A stretch of 64,000 nucleotides of DNA from Algimonas ampicilliniresistens (GCF_030159955.1 NZ_BSNK01000002.1:124001-188000); one strand, 5' to 3'; shown: positions 29,307-37,883, numbered from the stretch's first letter. Made by a program: numbers and translations. The notes: generated by a model from the sequence alone, not told the origin.

Positions 29307-29772
29307 GAAAAGCCTCGGGTGGAAGTTCGAGGCTTAAGATCAAGGCAGATGTAGGATTTGGCTATTTAGGCAAGTCGAGTTTGGTCAAGTTCGGAAAAGG
29401 GTAAGCTCAGTATAGAAGAGGAATTGGTGCAGGGGTTAGTGTGTTTCAGAGAAACGCAAGTATCGCAGATAGACGTTTCAGCTCCGAAAAGTCTGGATTT
29501 TATATGCATTTCATAGAGTATTACAGACATTATAACAGCGTCGACACCAAAGCATCGAGTGCTCATAAATTAGATTGTTGGGTCTAGCGGAGATTGTGGC
29601 GGCTTAAGGTACATTGTCCCTTGCCTGGACCAAAGCTCAACCTATACCTGCTATCCTCGACGTTCCGCTTCACAGAGAATCCAAAAGATGCGGCACATAG
29701 CACGATACAAACTAATACAGGGACAAGCACACTTGAGCCCTTGATCGATATAACGAATTATAGCGAGGATAC
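29307..29772. other. AT-rich region between traG and the SIR2 gene
   Basis: No convincing gene. Composition is visibly more AT-rich than the flanking conjugation genes. AAGCCTC and GAGGCTT (29310-29335) form an inverted repeat just before the traG start. Promoters for traG (minus) and for the SIR2-HerA pair (plus) must lie here. A 62-codon frame at 29594-29782 is not protein-like enough to call. Confidence 0.55.
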
Positions 29773-31041
29773 ATGGGCGTAGCGAGAAGAGGCGACACCG
29801 TATGGACACTCGACAAGTTTGAAACTCATCTCGCTCAAGCCGTCCAACTTGAACATGTTGGTGCAATGTTAGGCGCAGGTGCATCGCTGGGATGTGGCGG
29901 GAAAACCATCCAACAACTCTGGTCGCAATACGTGACCGAGAACCCTGACCAGACTGCACAATTGGAAGCGCTACGGTTCATACTCGAAGATCGCGTAGAT
30001 CCTCCAAACATTGAAGTCCTGATCGATAAGTTGGTTATCGCGCAACTTGATGCGGCAAGATCGGGACGCGACGTTGCTCAATTGTTGGCTCTGTATAATT
30101 CACTTCTACGAGCCGTCCTAAAGGCATCATTGCTTGATCGCGATTGGCTTCGTGACCCAACAAGCGCGGCAACAGCGTCAGGCCTTTCGGACCACGTCCG
30201 CCTTTTGACGCGATTAGTACATACACGCCAGCCAGGACAGCCAGCGCCATGGGTCTTTACGACAAACTACGACATGGCAATCGAGTTGGCGGCCGAAAAT
30301 GCATCGCTAAATGTCCGGGATGGATTTCGCGGCTTTCACAATAGGGTTTTTTCACCATCTTCCTTTGATCTTGGCTTGCGCAATACAGAGTCCCGGGGTG
30401 AGGCTCAATTTGGGACCTATGAAATTTACTTGGCGAAACTGCATGGCTCTCTCTCTTGGGAGCAGACGGCTTCAGGGGACGTACGAGCATTCCAGATTGA
30501 CGCGCGTTGCGGCGATATATTCGACTTCGTCGATGGCAATACGGCGACGTCGCCCAGTTCATTGATTTTTCCATCATCAGCGAAGTTCGTGGACACGGTA
30601 GGTTTTGTTTATGGCGAGATGATACGTCGTTTTACTCATTTTCTATCAAGGCCCAACGTCACGCTTCTCATTAGCGGCTACGGTTTCGGTGACTTCCACT
30701 TAAACCGAGTACTGCTGTCGGCGCTTAATAACCCGACACTTCAGCTTGTGGTCTACCTACCGGAGATAAATGGGTTCGAAGCCAACGGTGATCCCACCAA
30801 TCTTGCGGACCTACGTCCAGGTCTTGTTAAGTTTTTGAACCTCAAGCTACCTCAGGTAGCTATACTCGGCGGTGGTGCCGCTGCTTACTTCAGTGAGATG
30901 ACGTCGCACCTCCCTGACCCAACCATCCTAGATGATCCTGCGGAACGGTCCCGCCAGATAGCTAAGGCACTGGCACAAGAACTCAACCCTACAACGCCAA
31001 CAACACCGCCAACTCCAACAACAACGACACCAATTCTGTGA
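29773..31041 (+). CDS. SIR2-domain defence protein
   Basis: A 422-residue SIR2-like protein. GAGAS (34-38) is the NAD-binding glycine motif; N165 and D167 in FTTNYD and H224 in KLHGS are the conserved SIR2 catalytic positions. A C-terminal Pro/Thr-rich tail (PTTPTTPPTPTTTT) closes the protein. SIR2 domains of this type act as NADases in phage-defence systems. The stop overlaps the GTG start of a HerA-like ATPase, the arrangement of the SIR2-HerA antiphage system, in which the two proteins assemble and deplete NAD and/or cleave DNA on infection. A GAGG lies upstream of the ATG. Confidence 0.88.
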   Translation: MGVARRGDTVWTLDKFETHLAQAVQLEHVGAMLGAGASLGCGGKTIQQLWSQYVTENPDQTAQLEALRFILEDRVDPPNIEVLIDKLVIAQLDAARSGRDVAQLLALYNSLLRAVLKASLLDRDWLRDPTSAATASGLSDHVRLLTRLVHTRQPGQPAPWVFTTNYDMAIELAAENASLNVRDGFRGFHNRVFSPSSFDLGLRNTESRGEAQFGTYEIYLAKLHGSLSWEQTASGDVRAFQIDARCGDIFDFVDGNTATSPSSLIFPSSAKFVDTVGFVYGEMIRRFTHFLSRPNVTLLISGYGFGDFHLNRVLLSALNNPTLQLVVYLPEINGFEANGDPTNLADLRPGLVKFLNLKLPQVAILGGGAAAYFSEMTSHLPDPTILDDPAERSRQIAKALAQELNPTTPTTPPTPTTTTPIL

Positions 31042-32798
31042 AACGGCCTAGTTTAGGAGAGGTTGTAGAGGTCCATTCGCAAAAGGTAACAGTGCGCCTT
31101 CGCGATTACGCCCGCGGAGCAGTCGTTGCTCACGCAGACGGTTTATCCTCAATTGGGCAGCCCGGAGATCTAATCGGCGTAGAGGCGGGTGCAACTCTTC
31201 TGATTGCGCGTATCGAGACGATACAAATGACCGACGTTGCGGCGCATCCGCGTTACAGCAAATCTAAGGAAGTAGTTAGAACCCTCCAAGCCTACACGAT
31301 CGGGAACGTAAGCAGATCCAACAGTCGGCTGTCGTTTGACCCTGACAGGTCGGTTTTGCCAGCTCTCGGAGCTCAAGCTGTAGGCTTAACAAGCGCCGAA
31401 CTTGCTGCGGTTCTTTGTTCAGGGAGGGCATCTGAACCATCCGAGAGGATTGTCATCGGCGATGCCATTGGCGCCGCGACTATTCCCGTCACAGTCGGGA
31501 TTGATGCTCTGCTAACGAGGCACACCGCAGTGTTAGGTTCATCAGGGCAGGGAAAAACACATTTTGTGGCTTCTGTTCTGCAAAAGCTACTCGAAAAGGG
31601 GCCTAACGCTCGAATAGTGATTTTCGACATCCATGACGAGTACGCGAATGCCTTCAATTCACTGCCCGGAGTTCGCTTGAAAGAGACCGTCTTAGGACAA
31701 AAACTAAATAATGATCCGCGAGCGCATTATCACATCCCATATTATGCACTCGGTCTAACTGGACTCTCGCGCTTAATACTTCCTAGCGAACGCACGCAGA
31801 GACCGGCGCTCAACTTCGCGGTGGATAAGCTCCGATACGTGTCTGGCTCTATGGGAGGTTCAAAGCTTGTCGGCCATCAGCAAGAGGTTCTCTTCGATGA
31901 TGGTCGGCCGGGAAACGCTAATAGCGCAAATGCAGCGATCCAGACTTTGAAAGACGGGACAGCTGATGGAGCGAGTCAATGGCCACATATGAGTAGCATT
32001 GGGCATCTTGCTGCCGAATGGTCATGCCTTAAGTATGACCGGGGTAACTGGGTGCGCGACGGTTGGCTGTACAACAACGTCCAAACCATGCTCCGGCGGA
32101 TCAGTCGCTTGATCAGAGACGAGCAGTTCAGAAAAATCATCAATGTAGAACCCAGCGGTTTCGCAGAAGCTGGGTTCATACCTCCACTAAGCTACGAGGC
32201 TGAAGCGCAAAAATTAGTGTCTGACTTATTTGGCTCTCTTGGCTCTCCCACTCATAACGACTGGAACGTCCACATTGTTTGTTTGAAAAACCTAACCAAC
32301 GACTTGATGCCGTATGTTCTCGGATCTCTATTGGAACTCTATGCCGAACAGCTCTTTGCAAGAGGGCCAGGCCAGACCCATCCTACGCTGTTGGTTTTGG
32401 AGGAGGCTCAGCACTACCTACGCCAAATACCCGGTGACACCGACACGGGTTTGCACTCATTAGCCTATGAACGATTAGCCCGCGAAGGACGCAAATTTCA
32501 GGTATCGATGCTCATAAGCACGCAACGCCCTTCGGAGGTGTCACCCACAGTTCTTGCGCAGTGTGGGACTTGGGCAGTCTTCAGGCTCACAAATGATCGG
32601 GATCAGTCTGTAATTGCATCCGGTTCAGAAAAAGCAAATCGCTATGCAACTACCGAGGTGCCAGGCCTAGCAAGAGGCCAAATGGTAATGTTTGGCGACG
32701 CTCTGCCTTTAGCAACCAAAATTGCAGTCAAGGCACTTCCGAGTGAGCATGCGCCAACCAGTAGCGATGCGAGTTTTGCGAATGCATGGTCTAAATAA
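31038..32798 (+). CDS. HerA-like ATPase, partner of SIR2
   Basis: A 586-residue FtsK/HerA-superfamily ATPase. The N-terminal region resembles a HAS-barrel (about 10-60); Walker A is GSSGQGKT (167-174), Walker B PTLLVLEEAQHYL, and STQRPSEV provides the expected Arg-containing motif after strand 4. In SIR2-HerA systems this hexamer is the partner of the SIR2 effector. Start is GTG within the SIR2 stop (GTGA), so translation is coupled. Base composition is more AT-rich than the transfer genes, consistent with separate acquisition. Confidence 0.88.
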   Translation: MKRPSLGEVVEVHSQKVTVRLRDYARGAVVAHADGLSSIGQPGDLIGVEAGATLLIARIETIQMTDVAAHPRYSKSKEVVRTLQAYTIGNVSRSNSRLSFDPDRSVLPALGAQAVGLTSAELAAVLCSGRASEPSERIVIGDAIGAATIPVTVGIDALLTRHTAVLGSSGQGKTHFVASVLQKLLEKGPNARIVIFDIHDEYANAFNSLPGVRLKETVLGQKLNNDPRAHYHIPYYALGLTGLSRLILPSERTQRPALNFAVDKLRYVSGSMGGSKLVGHQQEVLFDDGRPGNANSANAAIQTLKDGTADGASQWPHMSSIGHLAAEWSCLKYDRGNWVRDGWLYNNVQTMLRRISRLIRDEQFRKIINVEPSGFAEAGFIPPLSYEAEAQKLVSDLFGSLGSPTHNDWNVHIVCLKNLTNDLMPYVLGSLLELYAEQLFARGPGQTHPTLLVLEEAQHYLRQIPGDTDTGLHSLAYERLAREGRKFQVSMLISTQRPSEVSPTVLAQCGTWAVFRLTNDRDQSVIASGSEKANRYATTEVPGLARGQMVMFGDALPLATKIAVKALPSEHAPTSSDASFANAWSK

Positions 32799-32880
32799 AT
32801 ATAACCCGAAACTGGGCCCATCCGTATGACTGTCATCTCTCTCTAGTCTGAGAGAAAGTTCATTGCAGACTGTTGGCGTC

Positions 32881-32935
32881 ATGTGGGTCTCTTAGTGTCC
32901 TAAAAACAGTCTTGAGCCCACATAGGTTTTAGGAC
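32881..32935. repeat. Interleaved inverted repeats
   Basis: ATGTGGG (32881-32887) is complementary to CCCACAT (32917-32923), and GTCCTAAAA (32897-32905) to TTTTAGGAC (32927-32935). The arms interleave as a-b-a'-b', the topology of an H-type pseudoknot. It lies 82 bases past the HerA gene and just beyond the end of the broken recombinase. Confidence 0.6.
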
Positions 32936-32976
32936 GGGTTTATGGCTATTGTTTTGGTATCGCCCACAGCCTTTTA

Positions 32977-33410
32977 CTTCCTCTGCGTGGGGTCTGTTAT
33001 CTCGACGATGGCGCCGATCTTTAGACGCCACGCCGCTTCATGTATCGTCAGCCCTTCCTTGTTCAAACCAATTGCTCTCGGCAACCTATTATTCGTGACG
33101 ACTTTGGGACGACCACCTTTACGCACATGCGCGGCGGCGGCTTATAAACTGGCGCTTGTGCGTTCGCTGATAAGGTCTCGCTCGAACTGTCCGATCACGC
33201 CGACGATATAAACGACCAGCGGTCCGGTCGTTATGGTCGTGTCGAAATTCTAGGTCAGAGAACGAAATCCCAAGCTACTCTCTTCCAAGCAGGCGACGGT
33301 TTCCAAAAGGTGCTTCATGCTGCGGTCGAGGCGGACGAACTTGGCCGAGGCGGACGAACTTTAAAACGACGAGCGTGCCGCCTTATTGTGTCATGAGCTA
33401 ATCAAGCGGT
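32977..33410 (-). pseudogene. Degraded serine recombinase (resolvase/invertase)
   Basis: Read on the minus strand, the conceptual product GGTLVVLKFVRLDRSMKHLLE, then CLEESSLGFRSLT-stop-NFDTTITTGPLVVYIVGVIGQFERDLISERTSASL-stop, then KGGRPK and a helix-turn-helix-like C-terminus (GLTIHEAAWRLKIG) is clearly a Hin/Pin/TnpR-type serine recombinase. Two in-frame stops, a frame-shifting 19-bp tandem duplication (33324-33361), and the missing catalytic N-terminus show it is dead. It may be a relic of the transposon that brought in the defence genes. Confidence 0.85.
33324..33361. repeat. 19-bp tandem duplication in the recombinase remnant
   Basis: GGTCGAGGCGGACGAACTT and GGCCGAGGCGGACGAACTT follow directly; only the third base differs. 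Removing one unit restores the reading frame between LVVLKFVRL and DRSMKHL. Confidence 0.9.
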
Positions 33411-33479
33411 AGATGTAACGCGCTATACCTGCCCCCGGCCGAAGGCTTGCTCTTACCAAGAGGTCCTTCAAATCCAGCT

Positions 33480-35411
33480 CTAACGCGCCTGCCCTTGCCG
33501 TCCAATCACGTCCCAGCTTATCCCACTTAACGACACTCGTCCTCTAATTGAACGACTCAATCGGTTCTCCATAACTGGTCTCCAAGGCACGAGCGTGAAG
33601 TCTTTCGAGCGTTCAATAACAGCGAACTTTCCGCTCGGTCGCTCAATGGCCTTACTGTATATCCCATCGACATGCCGAAAGTCTCCAAGCGGAGTGTAGG
33701 ATTTGCCAGTCTCGACCGATATTCCTGAGGCAGCATCGCCGAGGTCTATTGCTTCCAGTTTCTCAAGTGCGGCGCTCGGCAGCCTTCCGGCTTCGTCTTT
33801 CTCGAAGCCCATCCCTTTCAACACCGTGACTCGTTTCGCCATAGCCGCCTGAATTTCCTTTGAGCGCAGGACGGGGTTTCCACTCCCGGTTAGCTTCCTA
33901 TCTATCCATGTAACGCCCCTTGCCGTTTCCATCTCGCGAAGGGTCAATCGACTATCGCGGCGAACAGATGTCGGGAGACGCTTGGCCCGTTCGGTCTCAT
34001 AATCCGCGGCGCGGTCTAGATATTCGCTGGGTATGCGCCACGACCCATCCGGCCTTCGGACGACGTACTTCTGTCGACGCAGCGCTTCCAGTCGCCGAAC
34101 ATGTGCTCTTGCGTAGTCTGCGGAAACCCTGTCGCCTTCGGTCGCATGTCTCGCCTCGCTGTAAATGCCGCCGTTCTGGTCGGCAAATTCTGAAATGGAT
34201 CTGTCTATCGACCTTGGACCTTTGTGATGCGGTTCGAAAGTGACCACCTGCCCGGCCTGCAACGTCTCAAATGTCTCGTCATCTGCGACGGCGGCATGGA
34301 CCAACCGCCCGTCTAGAGCTTCGATCACAACGTAACCATCGGAGTGTGTATCATCAATTTTCCCGAACCGTGTGACCCGTCCTGTAACTGACCGAGAGCC
34401 GAGTCGATTGGGGTCGAAGATATTGTCTTCCGTCACGATACTGGGCGCTTGGCCTTTCATCGCGCTGTGCAACGCTTTGACGATGTCTCCCCGCTCTCCC
34501 ATCTGTCGGAGACGGTCGATGGAATCGGGCTCAATCCGCCAATGGCCTCCGCCTTGCGGTTCCGCTAGTCCTAGAACCGAAAGGTGGCGCAAGCGTCGGA
34601 TCATGAGCCGTCGATGCCAGACCCTTCCCCTCTGGGCCGGGCCAGACAGATCGATGACGCCTTGCTCGGCCTGCTTGGAGAGCGCTCGGTCCAGGTCCGT
34701 CACCCGTTCCGCTTCAACAGTCTTTGCAAGGCGCACACGGCCTTCGATCTGAGTCATTGGTCCCAGTTCAGCCTCGACAAGCTGCTCTGCATGTCGCCGC
34801 ATTCCATATGAGAGATAGCGGCGCGGAATGACGAGGTCATTGCCATTGTCCCGGACCCCGCGCACGATTAGATGCGTGTGCGGATTGGCCGTATTATGAT
34901 GGTCGGCCGCCAGCCATTCCAGCTTCGTACCAAGTTCGTTTTCCATCTCCGTGACAAGATCGGTCGTGTAAGCCCTCAAGTCCGCCAGTTGTGCGGCGTC
35001 TTCCGGTGCAACGATGAACCGGAAATGGTGACGGTCATCCTTCCAAGTCTTGGCAACGTCATTCGCAAGACTCTTGCGCTCATCTAAGCCTTCTACTTGG
35101 TCGATCTCAGACCCATACAGTTCGGCACGTCCGCCATGTTCGTCCGTCCCATCCCGTTGGATATAATCGACGTGTTTCTTCAGTCCGATATGTTTGCCGA
35201 CTGCGTGGGTCTTGAACGACCCTTTGATCACGACCCGTCGGTAAAATGCCATTGGTCGGACGGCCCGGCTGGACGCGGATGATCGCGACGAGCTAGCGCC
35301 CTTGCGTTTCGACGCTCGCTCGATCCGCTTGAAGAAAGTGACAGTCTTGCGCGCTCCTGACCGCGTTCGAATACGACCGAGCCGAACTTCGAAGTCATCG
35401 CCTTTCTTCAT
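33480..35411 (-). CDS. Relaxase (VirD2-like, DUF3363 family)
   Basis: A 643-residue conjugative relaxase. The N-terminal 230 residues form the nicking domain: HVDYIQRDG (Tyr about 83) is a likely nucleophile, and H171, H172, H178 and H180 in HHNTANPHTHL form the metal-binding three-His motif. The rest matches DUF3363 (helical DNA-binding region, GSRSVTGRVTRFGKID, and near the end VTWIDRKLTGSG). It should nick oriT and pilot the strand into the recipient. It ends about 70 bases beyond the recombinase relic. The upstream 190 bases hold four TGTCGACA palindromes. Confidence 0.92.
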   Translation of the reverse strand: MKKGDDFEVRLGRIRTRSGARKTVTFFKRIERASKRKGASSSRSSASSRAVRPMAFYRRVVIKGSFKTHAVGKHIGLKKHVDYIQRDGTDEHGGRAELYGSEIDQVEGLDERKSLANDVAKTWKDDRHHFRFIVAPEDAAQLADLRAYTTDLVTEMENELGTKLEWLAADHHNTANPHTHLIVRGVRDNGNDLVIPRRYLSYGMRRHAEQLVEAELGPMTQIEGRVRLAKTVEAERVTDLDRALSKQAEQGVIDLSGPAQRGRVWHRRLMIRRLRHLSVLGLAEPQGGGHWRIEPDSIDRLRQMGERGDIVKALHSAMKGQAPSIVTEDNIFDPNRLGSRSVTGRVTRFGKIDDTHSDGYVVIEALDGRLVHAAVADDETFETLQAGQVVTFEPHHKGPRSIDRSISEFADQNGGIYSEARHATEGDRVSADYARAHVRRLEALRRQKYVVRRPDGSWRIPSEYLDRAADYETERAKRLPTSVRRDSRLTLREMETARGVTWIDRKLTGSGNPVLRSKEIQAAMAKRVTVLKGMGFEKDEAGRLPSAALEKLEAIDLGDAASGISVETGKSYTPLGDFRHVDGIYSKAIERPSGKFAVIERSKDFTLVPWRPVMENRLSRSIRGRVSLSGISWDVIGRQGQAR

Positions 35412-35453
35412 GTCGGAAAGAGGATCGAAGAGGCTAAAAAAGGTTTGGTCTTC

Positions 35454-35580
35454 GGTGTCGACACCGTTTCGCCCAGTACCACCTGAGAAAACCGAAGATC
35501 GGTGTCGACACCACGGTCGACCATGTCGACACTAAAAACCGATGTGCAGACAGGACTTAGTCCTGGGGTGTCGACACCCC
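35454..35580. promoter_or_regulatory. Cluster of TGTCGACA palindromes, oriT or operator candidate
   Basis: Four copies of an 8-bp palindromic core TGTCGACA occur between relaxase and traF: GGTGTCGACACC at 35454-35465 and 35501-35512, CATGTCGACACT at 35522-35533, and GGGGTGTCGACACCCC at 35565-35580. Centre distances are 47, 21 and 45 bases. CAGGAC-TTA-GTCCTG (35551-35565) is a further inverted repeat. Such clustered dyads next to a relaxase suggest oriT, a relaxosome binding region, or operators of a regulator. Confidence 0.65.
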
Positions 35581-35604
35581 CTTTTATCTTGCCTTCCACG
35601 CCCG

Positions 35605-36159
35605 TCACCCGTGCCCCGCCTTACCGACGAGCCCCTGCTGATCCGATCCCCAACGAAACTGTCCCAGATAGCGAACACGACCGAGAACATTCGAGCGCAA
35701 AACCGGGCCGAAATAGCGACTATCGAACGAGGTCTGCACATCTGTCGAAACGAGAAAGATCTGATCTTTCAAGAGCGTAAAACAGCCTCGTTTCGATGGT
35801 AGGGGCCGCCCTCGCGAGTCGTGCGACAGCACGACAAGCAGAGGGCGTCCCGACACGCTGACGCCATGTTCGTCATGGCAAACTCTCTCTCCCGAGACAG
35901 CCCAGACGGTCTTAATGAGAGGTATGTTGGGAGGGAGATAGCGTCTCTCTACGGCAAGCATTTCAGCCGCTTGAGGCGCATAGGCTGCGACAAGATCATC
36001 TCGCCTAATTTGCGCGCCCGGCTCTAATCGATACCATCCAACCGGCGCACTCGGGCTTGGATTGTAAAGCAATCTGGGAACGCTGGGACGGACGATCTGG
36101 AAGAGTGTCGCGCCACACAATACAGCAATCGAAAGCGGTGCAAGAACGCGGATCAACAT
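35605..36159 (-). CDS. traF: Conjugative transfer signal peptidase TraF
   Basis: A 184-residue S26-family peptidase. One N-terminal membrane helix is followed by NPSPSAPVGWYRL with the probable catalytic Ser 37, and IPLIKTVWAVSGE with Lys 83, the Ser-Lys dyad of TraF. In RP4-type systems TraF processes and cyclises the TrbC pilin. It is separated from the trb block by about 6 kb but pairs functionally with trbC. Overlaps the DUF2840 gene by 7 bases. Confidence 0.92.
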   Translation of the reverse strand: MLIRVLAPLSIAVLCGATLFQIVRPSVPRLLYNPSPSAPVGWYRLEPGAQIRRDDLVAAYAPQAAEMLAVERRYLPPNIPLIKTVWAVSGERVCHDEHGVSVSGRPLLVVLSHDSRGRPLPSKRGCFTLLKDQIFLVSTDVQTSFDSRYFGPVLRSNVLGRVRYLGQFRWGSDQQGLVGKAGHG

Positions 36160-36590
36160 AACCAGCCCTCGACGATCTGGGCGAGGTTTTTCGCTTGCAG
36201 ATTGGCCAGATTGATCGCGCGCCAGCGCCGCTCAGGGAGGGATTCGGGCGCAAATTGGATCGCTTGCAGCGCGTCCAATGCCGCAAGAACGCGCCTAACG
36301 CGGGTCGTCCCTGACGCGTGCAGCCAGACGTCAGCTCCCGGATGAATACCGGGCAACGTCGTACAATGACCCTGGTCAAGTGCACGACAGATCGCGACCG
36401 ACCATAGTTGTGTCCCGAACCCATTGGCCTCCCAGCGTTCATAGCCGAAGACCTGGCCGGGACGATATGCTGCAAACCGACGCTGCCAATCTTTACGAAC
36501 ATACCGGTCAGGCTCGCCGAAAAGAACGCGGTGATTGATGCGGTTTTTGCGAAAGTGAACTTCGACCAGCGTATACGGATCAGTCGTCAT
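36153..36590 (-). CDS. DUF2840 family protein
   Basis: A 145-residue protein of the DUF2840 family, regularly found beside traF in alphaproteobacterial conjugative elements. Recognisable stretches are TLVEVHFRKNRINHRVLFG and LPGIHPGADVWLHASG. The start at 36590 (MTTDPYTLV) is the family start; the longer frame reads into the upstream gene. Function unknown. It overlaps its neighbours on both sides. Confidence 0.85.
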   Translation of the reverse strand: MTTDPYTLVEVHFRKNRINHRVLFGEPDRYVRKDWQRRFAAYRPGQVFGYERWEANGFGTQLWSVAICRALDQGHCTTLPGIHPGADVWLHASGTTRVRRVLAALDALQAIQFAPESLPERRWRAINLANLQAKNLAQIVEGWLC

Positions 36591-36810
36591 TATCGGCCCG
36601 GTCATTGGCCGGTGCGAGTATGTCGCCGACATGCTGCGAGCGCGACCACAGGTCGAGATCATCGCGGTGATAGAGCACCTTGGCCCCATGTTTCCGGAAC
36701 GTCGGTCCGTCATGCCGCCACCGCATGGCGTCTAGCGTTGAGACCTTCATGCGAAGATAGATCGCCGCCTCTTCGGTCGTAAAATATGGAGTCTCGGAAG
36801 GGTTGACCAT
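36580..36810 (-). CDS. Excisionase-like helix-turn-helix protein
   Basis: A 76-residue protein with the HTH_17/MerR-like winged helix used by excisionases and AlpA regulators: PYFTTEEAAIYLRMKVSTLDAMRWRHDGPTFRKHGAKVLYHRDDLDLW. AAGGAC precedes the ATG at 36810. It may direct excision of the element or regulate the traF-relaxase genes. A pair of TGTCGA half-sites lies 87 bases upstream, which it could bind. Confidence 0.82.
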   Translation of the reverse strand: MVNPSETPYFTTEEAAIYLRMKVSTLDAMRWRHDGPTFRKHGAKVLYHRDDLDLWSRSQHVGDILAPANDRADNDD

Positions 36811-36896
36811 GATTTGTCCTTTCATTTCTGCAACCAATGGAAGAGTTGGGAGAAGTCTGTAAAAGGACTATATTCCTATACTTGAGCCTTTGGGCA

Positions 36897-36927
36897 GTGT
36901 CGAATTCTGCAATGCAATTTTCGACAC
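36897..36927. promoter_or_regulatory. Spaced TGTCGA inverted repeat upstream of the HTH gene
   Basis: GTGTCGA (36897-36903) and TCGACAC (36921-36927) are inverted copies separated by 17 bases. The half-site equals that of the palindrome cluster beside the relaxase, which suggests the same DNA-binding protein recognises both. Confidence 0.55.
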
Positions 36928-36929
36928 CC

Positions 36930-37724
36930 CTAAGATGCGGCGTCTCGCAAAATATGGAGATACCCACCGCCGACAAAGGCACGCCCCCGGTCGCGCGCTC
37001 TGATTGCGCGATCTTTCAATGATCGGTTTGATGCCCAGTCCAGTGAAACTCGAGCCTCACCAAAGAGGCCAATCGCGATGTCCCTAAGACTGCCGATCCG
37101 ACCCGGTTCTAACGTTTCGATGTCCCACGCAAGGAGACCTTCCAAGAGCTTGTCACGACTCGGGCGACGTGTCGTACGCAATACCTTTCGTGCATCAGAC
37201 CTATGCAGAGACAAGAGTTTTCCAAAGGTCCGAAGCCGACGCGTCGCGCCAGGTCTACCGTCCAATTTGATGGAAACGCGGGCATCTTCGCCTATCGGTA
37301 TGTCGCTATTGCCGACGAGTTGTATCCAGAAATCATGACCGCCCAAACGAACCATTCTCTTTCCATCGCTCGTGTCGAGAATGGTCGGCAAGCACCTGAG
37401 TGTCTTTAAAGAAAAACTGCCATCATCGTCGGGCAGAGCTACATCGAAGCGGACAGGAAGAGTGCTAGTGAGCAAGTTCGGCAACCAGAAAACCGGGGTC
37501 TCACTTGATGGAAGGTCTGGGTCTGCGAATGCAATAAGACCGAAGGTTTCCGCTTCGAGATAGGGTTTGTGCAAACGGATGTATCGGAGGCTGTCATGTC
37601 GATCACAGACTTCTGGCAGGTGTTGGCGATGTCTCGCCCATGATTGTCTGTAGGAGATATTTCTTCGCAACCCCTCCCACGCCCAAGCCGCATCCGACAT
37701 GACAATCTGCTCGTCCAGCCTCAT
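36930..37724 (-). CDS. DUF2285 regulator-like protein
   Basis: A 264-residue protein. The N-terminal part (MSDAAWAWEGLRRNISYRQSWARH) matches the transcriptional-regulator-like DUF6499 domain, and the C-terminal part (GGYLHILRDAAS preceded by SLKDRAIRARDRGRAFV) matches DUF2285. Both families are typical of ICEs of rhizobia and relatives, where DUF2285 proteins act in control of excision and transfer. The palindrome TAGGAA-CAAT-TTCCTA lies 53 bases before its start. Confidence 0.82.
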   Translation of the reverse strand: MRLDEQIVMSDAAWAWEGLRRNISYRQSWARHRQHLPEVCDRHDSLRYIRLHKPYLEAETFGLIAFADPDLPSSETPVFWLPNLLTSTLPVRFDVALPDDDGSFSLKTLRCLPTILDTSDGKRMVRLGGHDFWIQLVGNSDIPIGEDARVSIKLDGRPGATRRLRTFGKLLSLHRSDARKVLRTTRRPSRDKLLEGLLAWDIETLEPGRIGSLRDIAIGLFGEARVSLDWASNRSLKDRAIRARDRGRAFVGGGYLHILRDAAS

Positions 37725-37776
37725 TTCTCTTGCCTCCAGACACGTATAGCGACCCCCAGCCCGCGAGGGAACAAAA

Positions 37777-37792
37777 TAGGAACAATTTCCTA
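37777..37792. promoter_or_regulatory. Dyad upstream of the DUF2285 gene
   Basis: TAGGAA and TTCCTA are perfect inverted 6-mers around CAAT, in the only sizable gap before the DUF2285 gene. Possibly an operator; unproven. Confidence 0.4.
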
Positions 37793-37883
37793 GAAAAGTA
37801 AATACGGGAATCCGATTAGACTCAGTTGCATGTTCGACTTCTGTTCAATCTAAGCGCGACTTCTTTCCAAGTAGAAACGTAGC

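Noticed and set aside
29594-29782. 62-codon frame before the SIR2 gene
   Set aside because: Lies in an AT-rich spacer, overlaps the SIR2 start out of frame and shows no conserved pattern.
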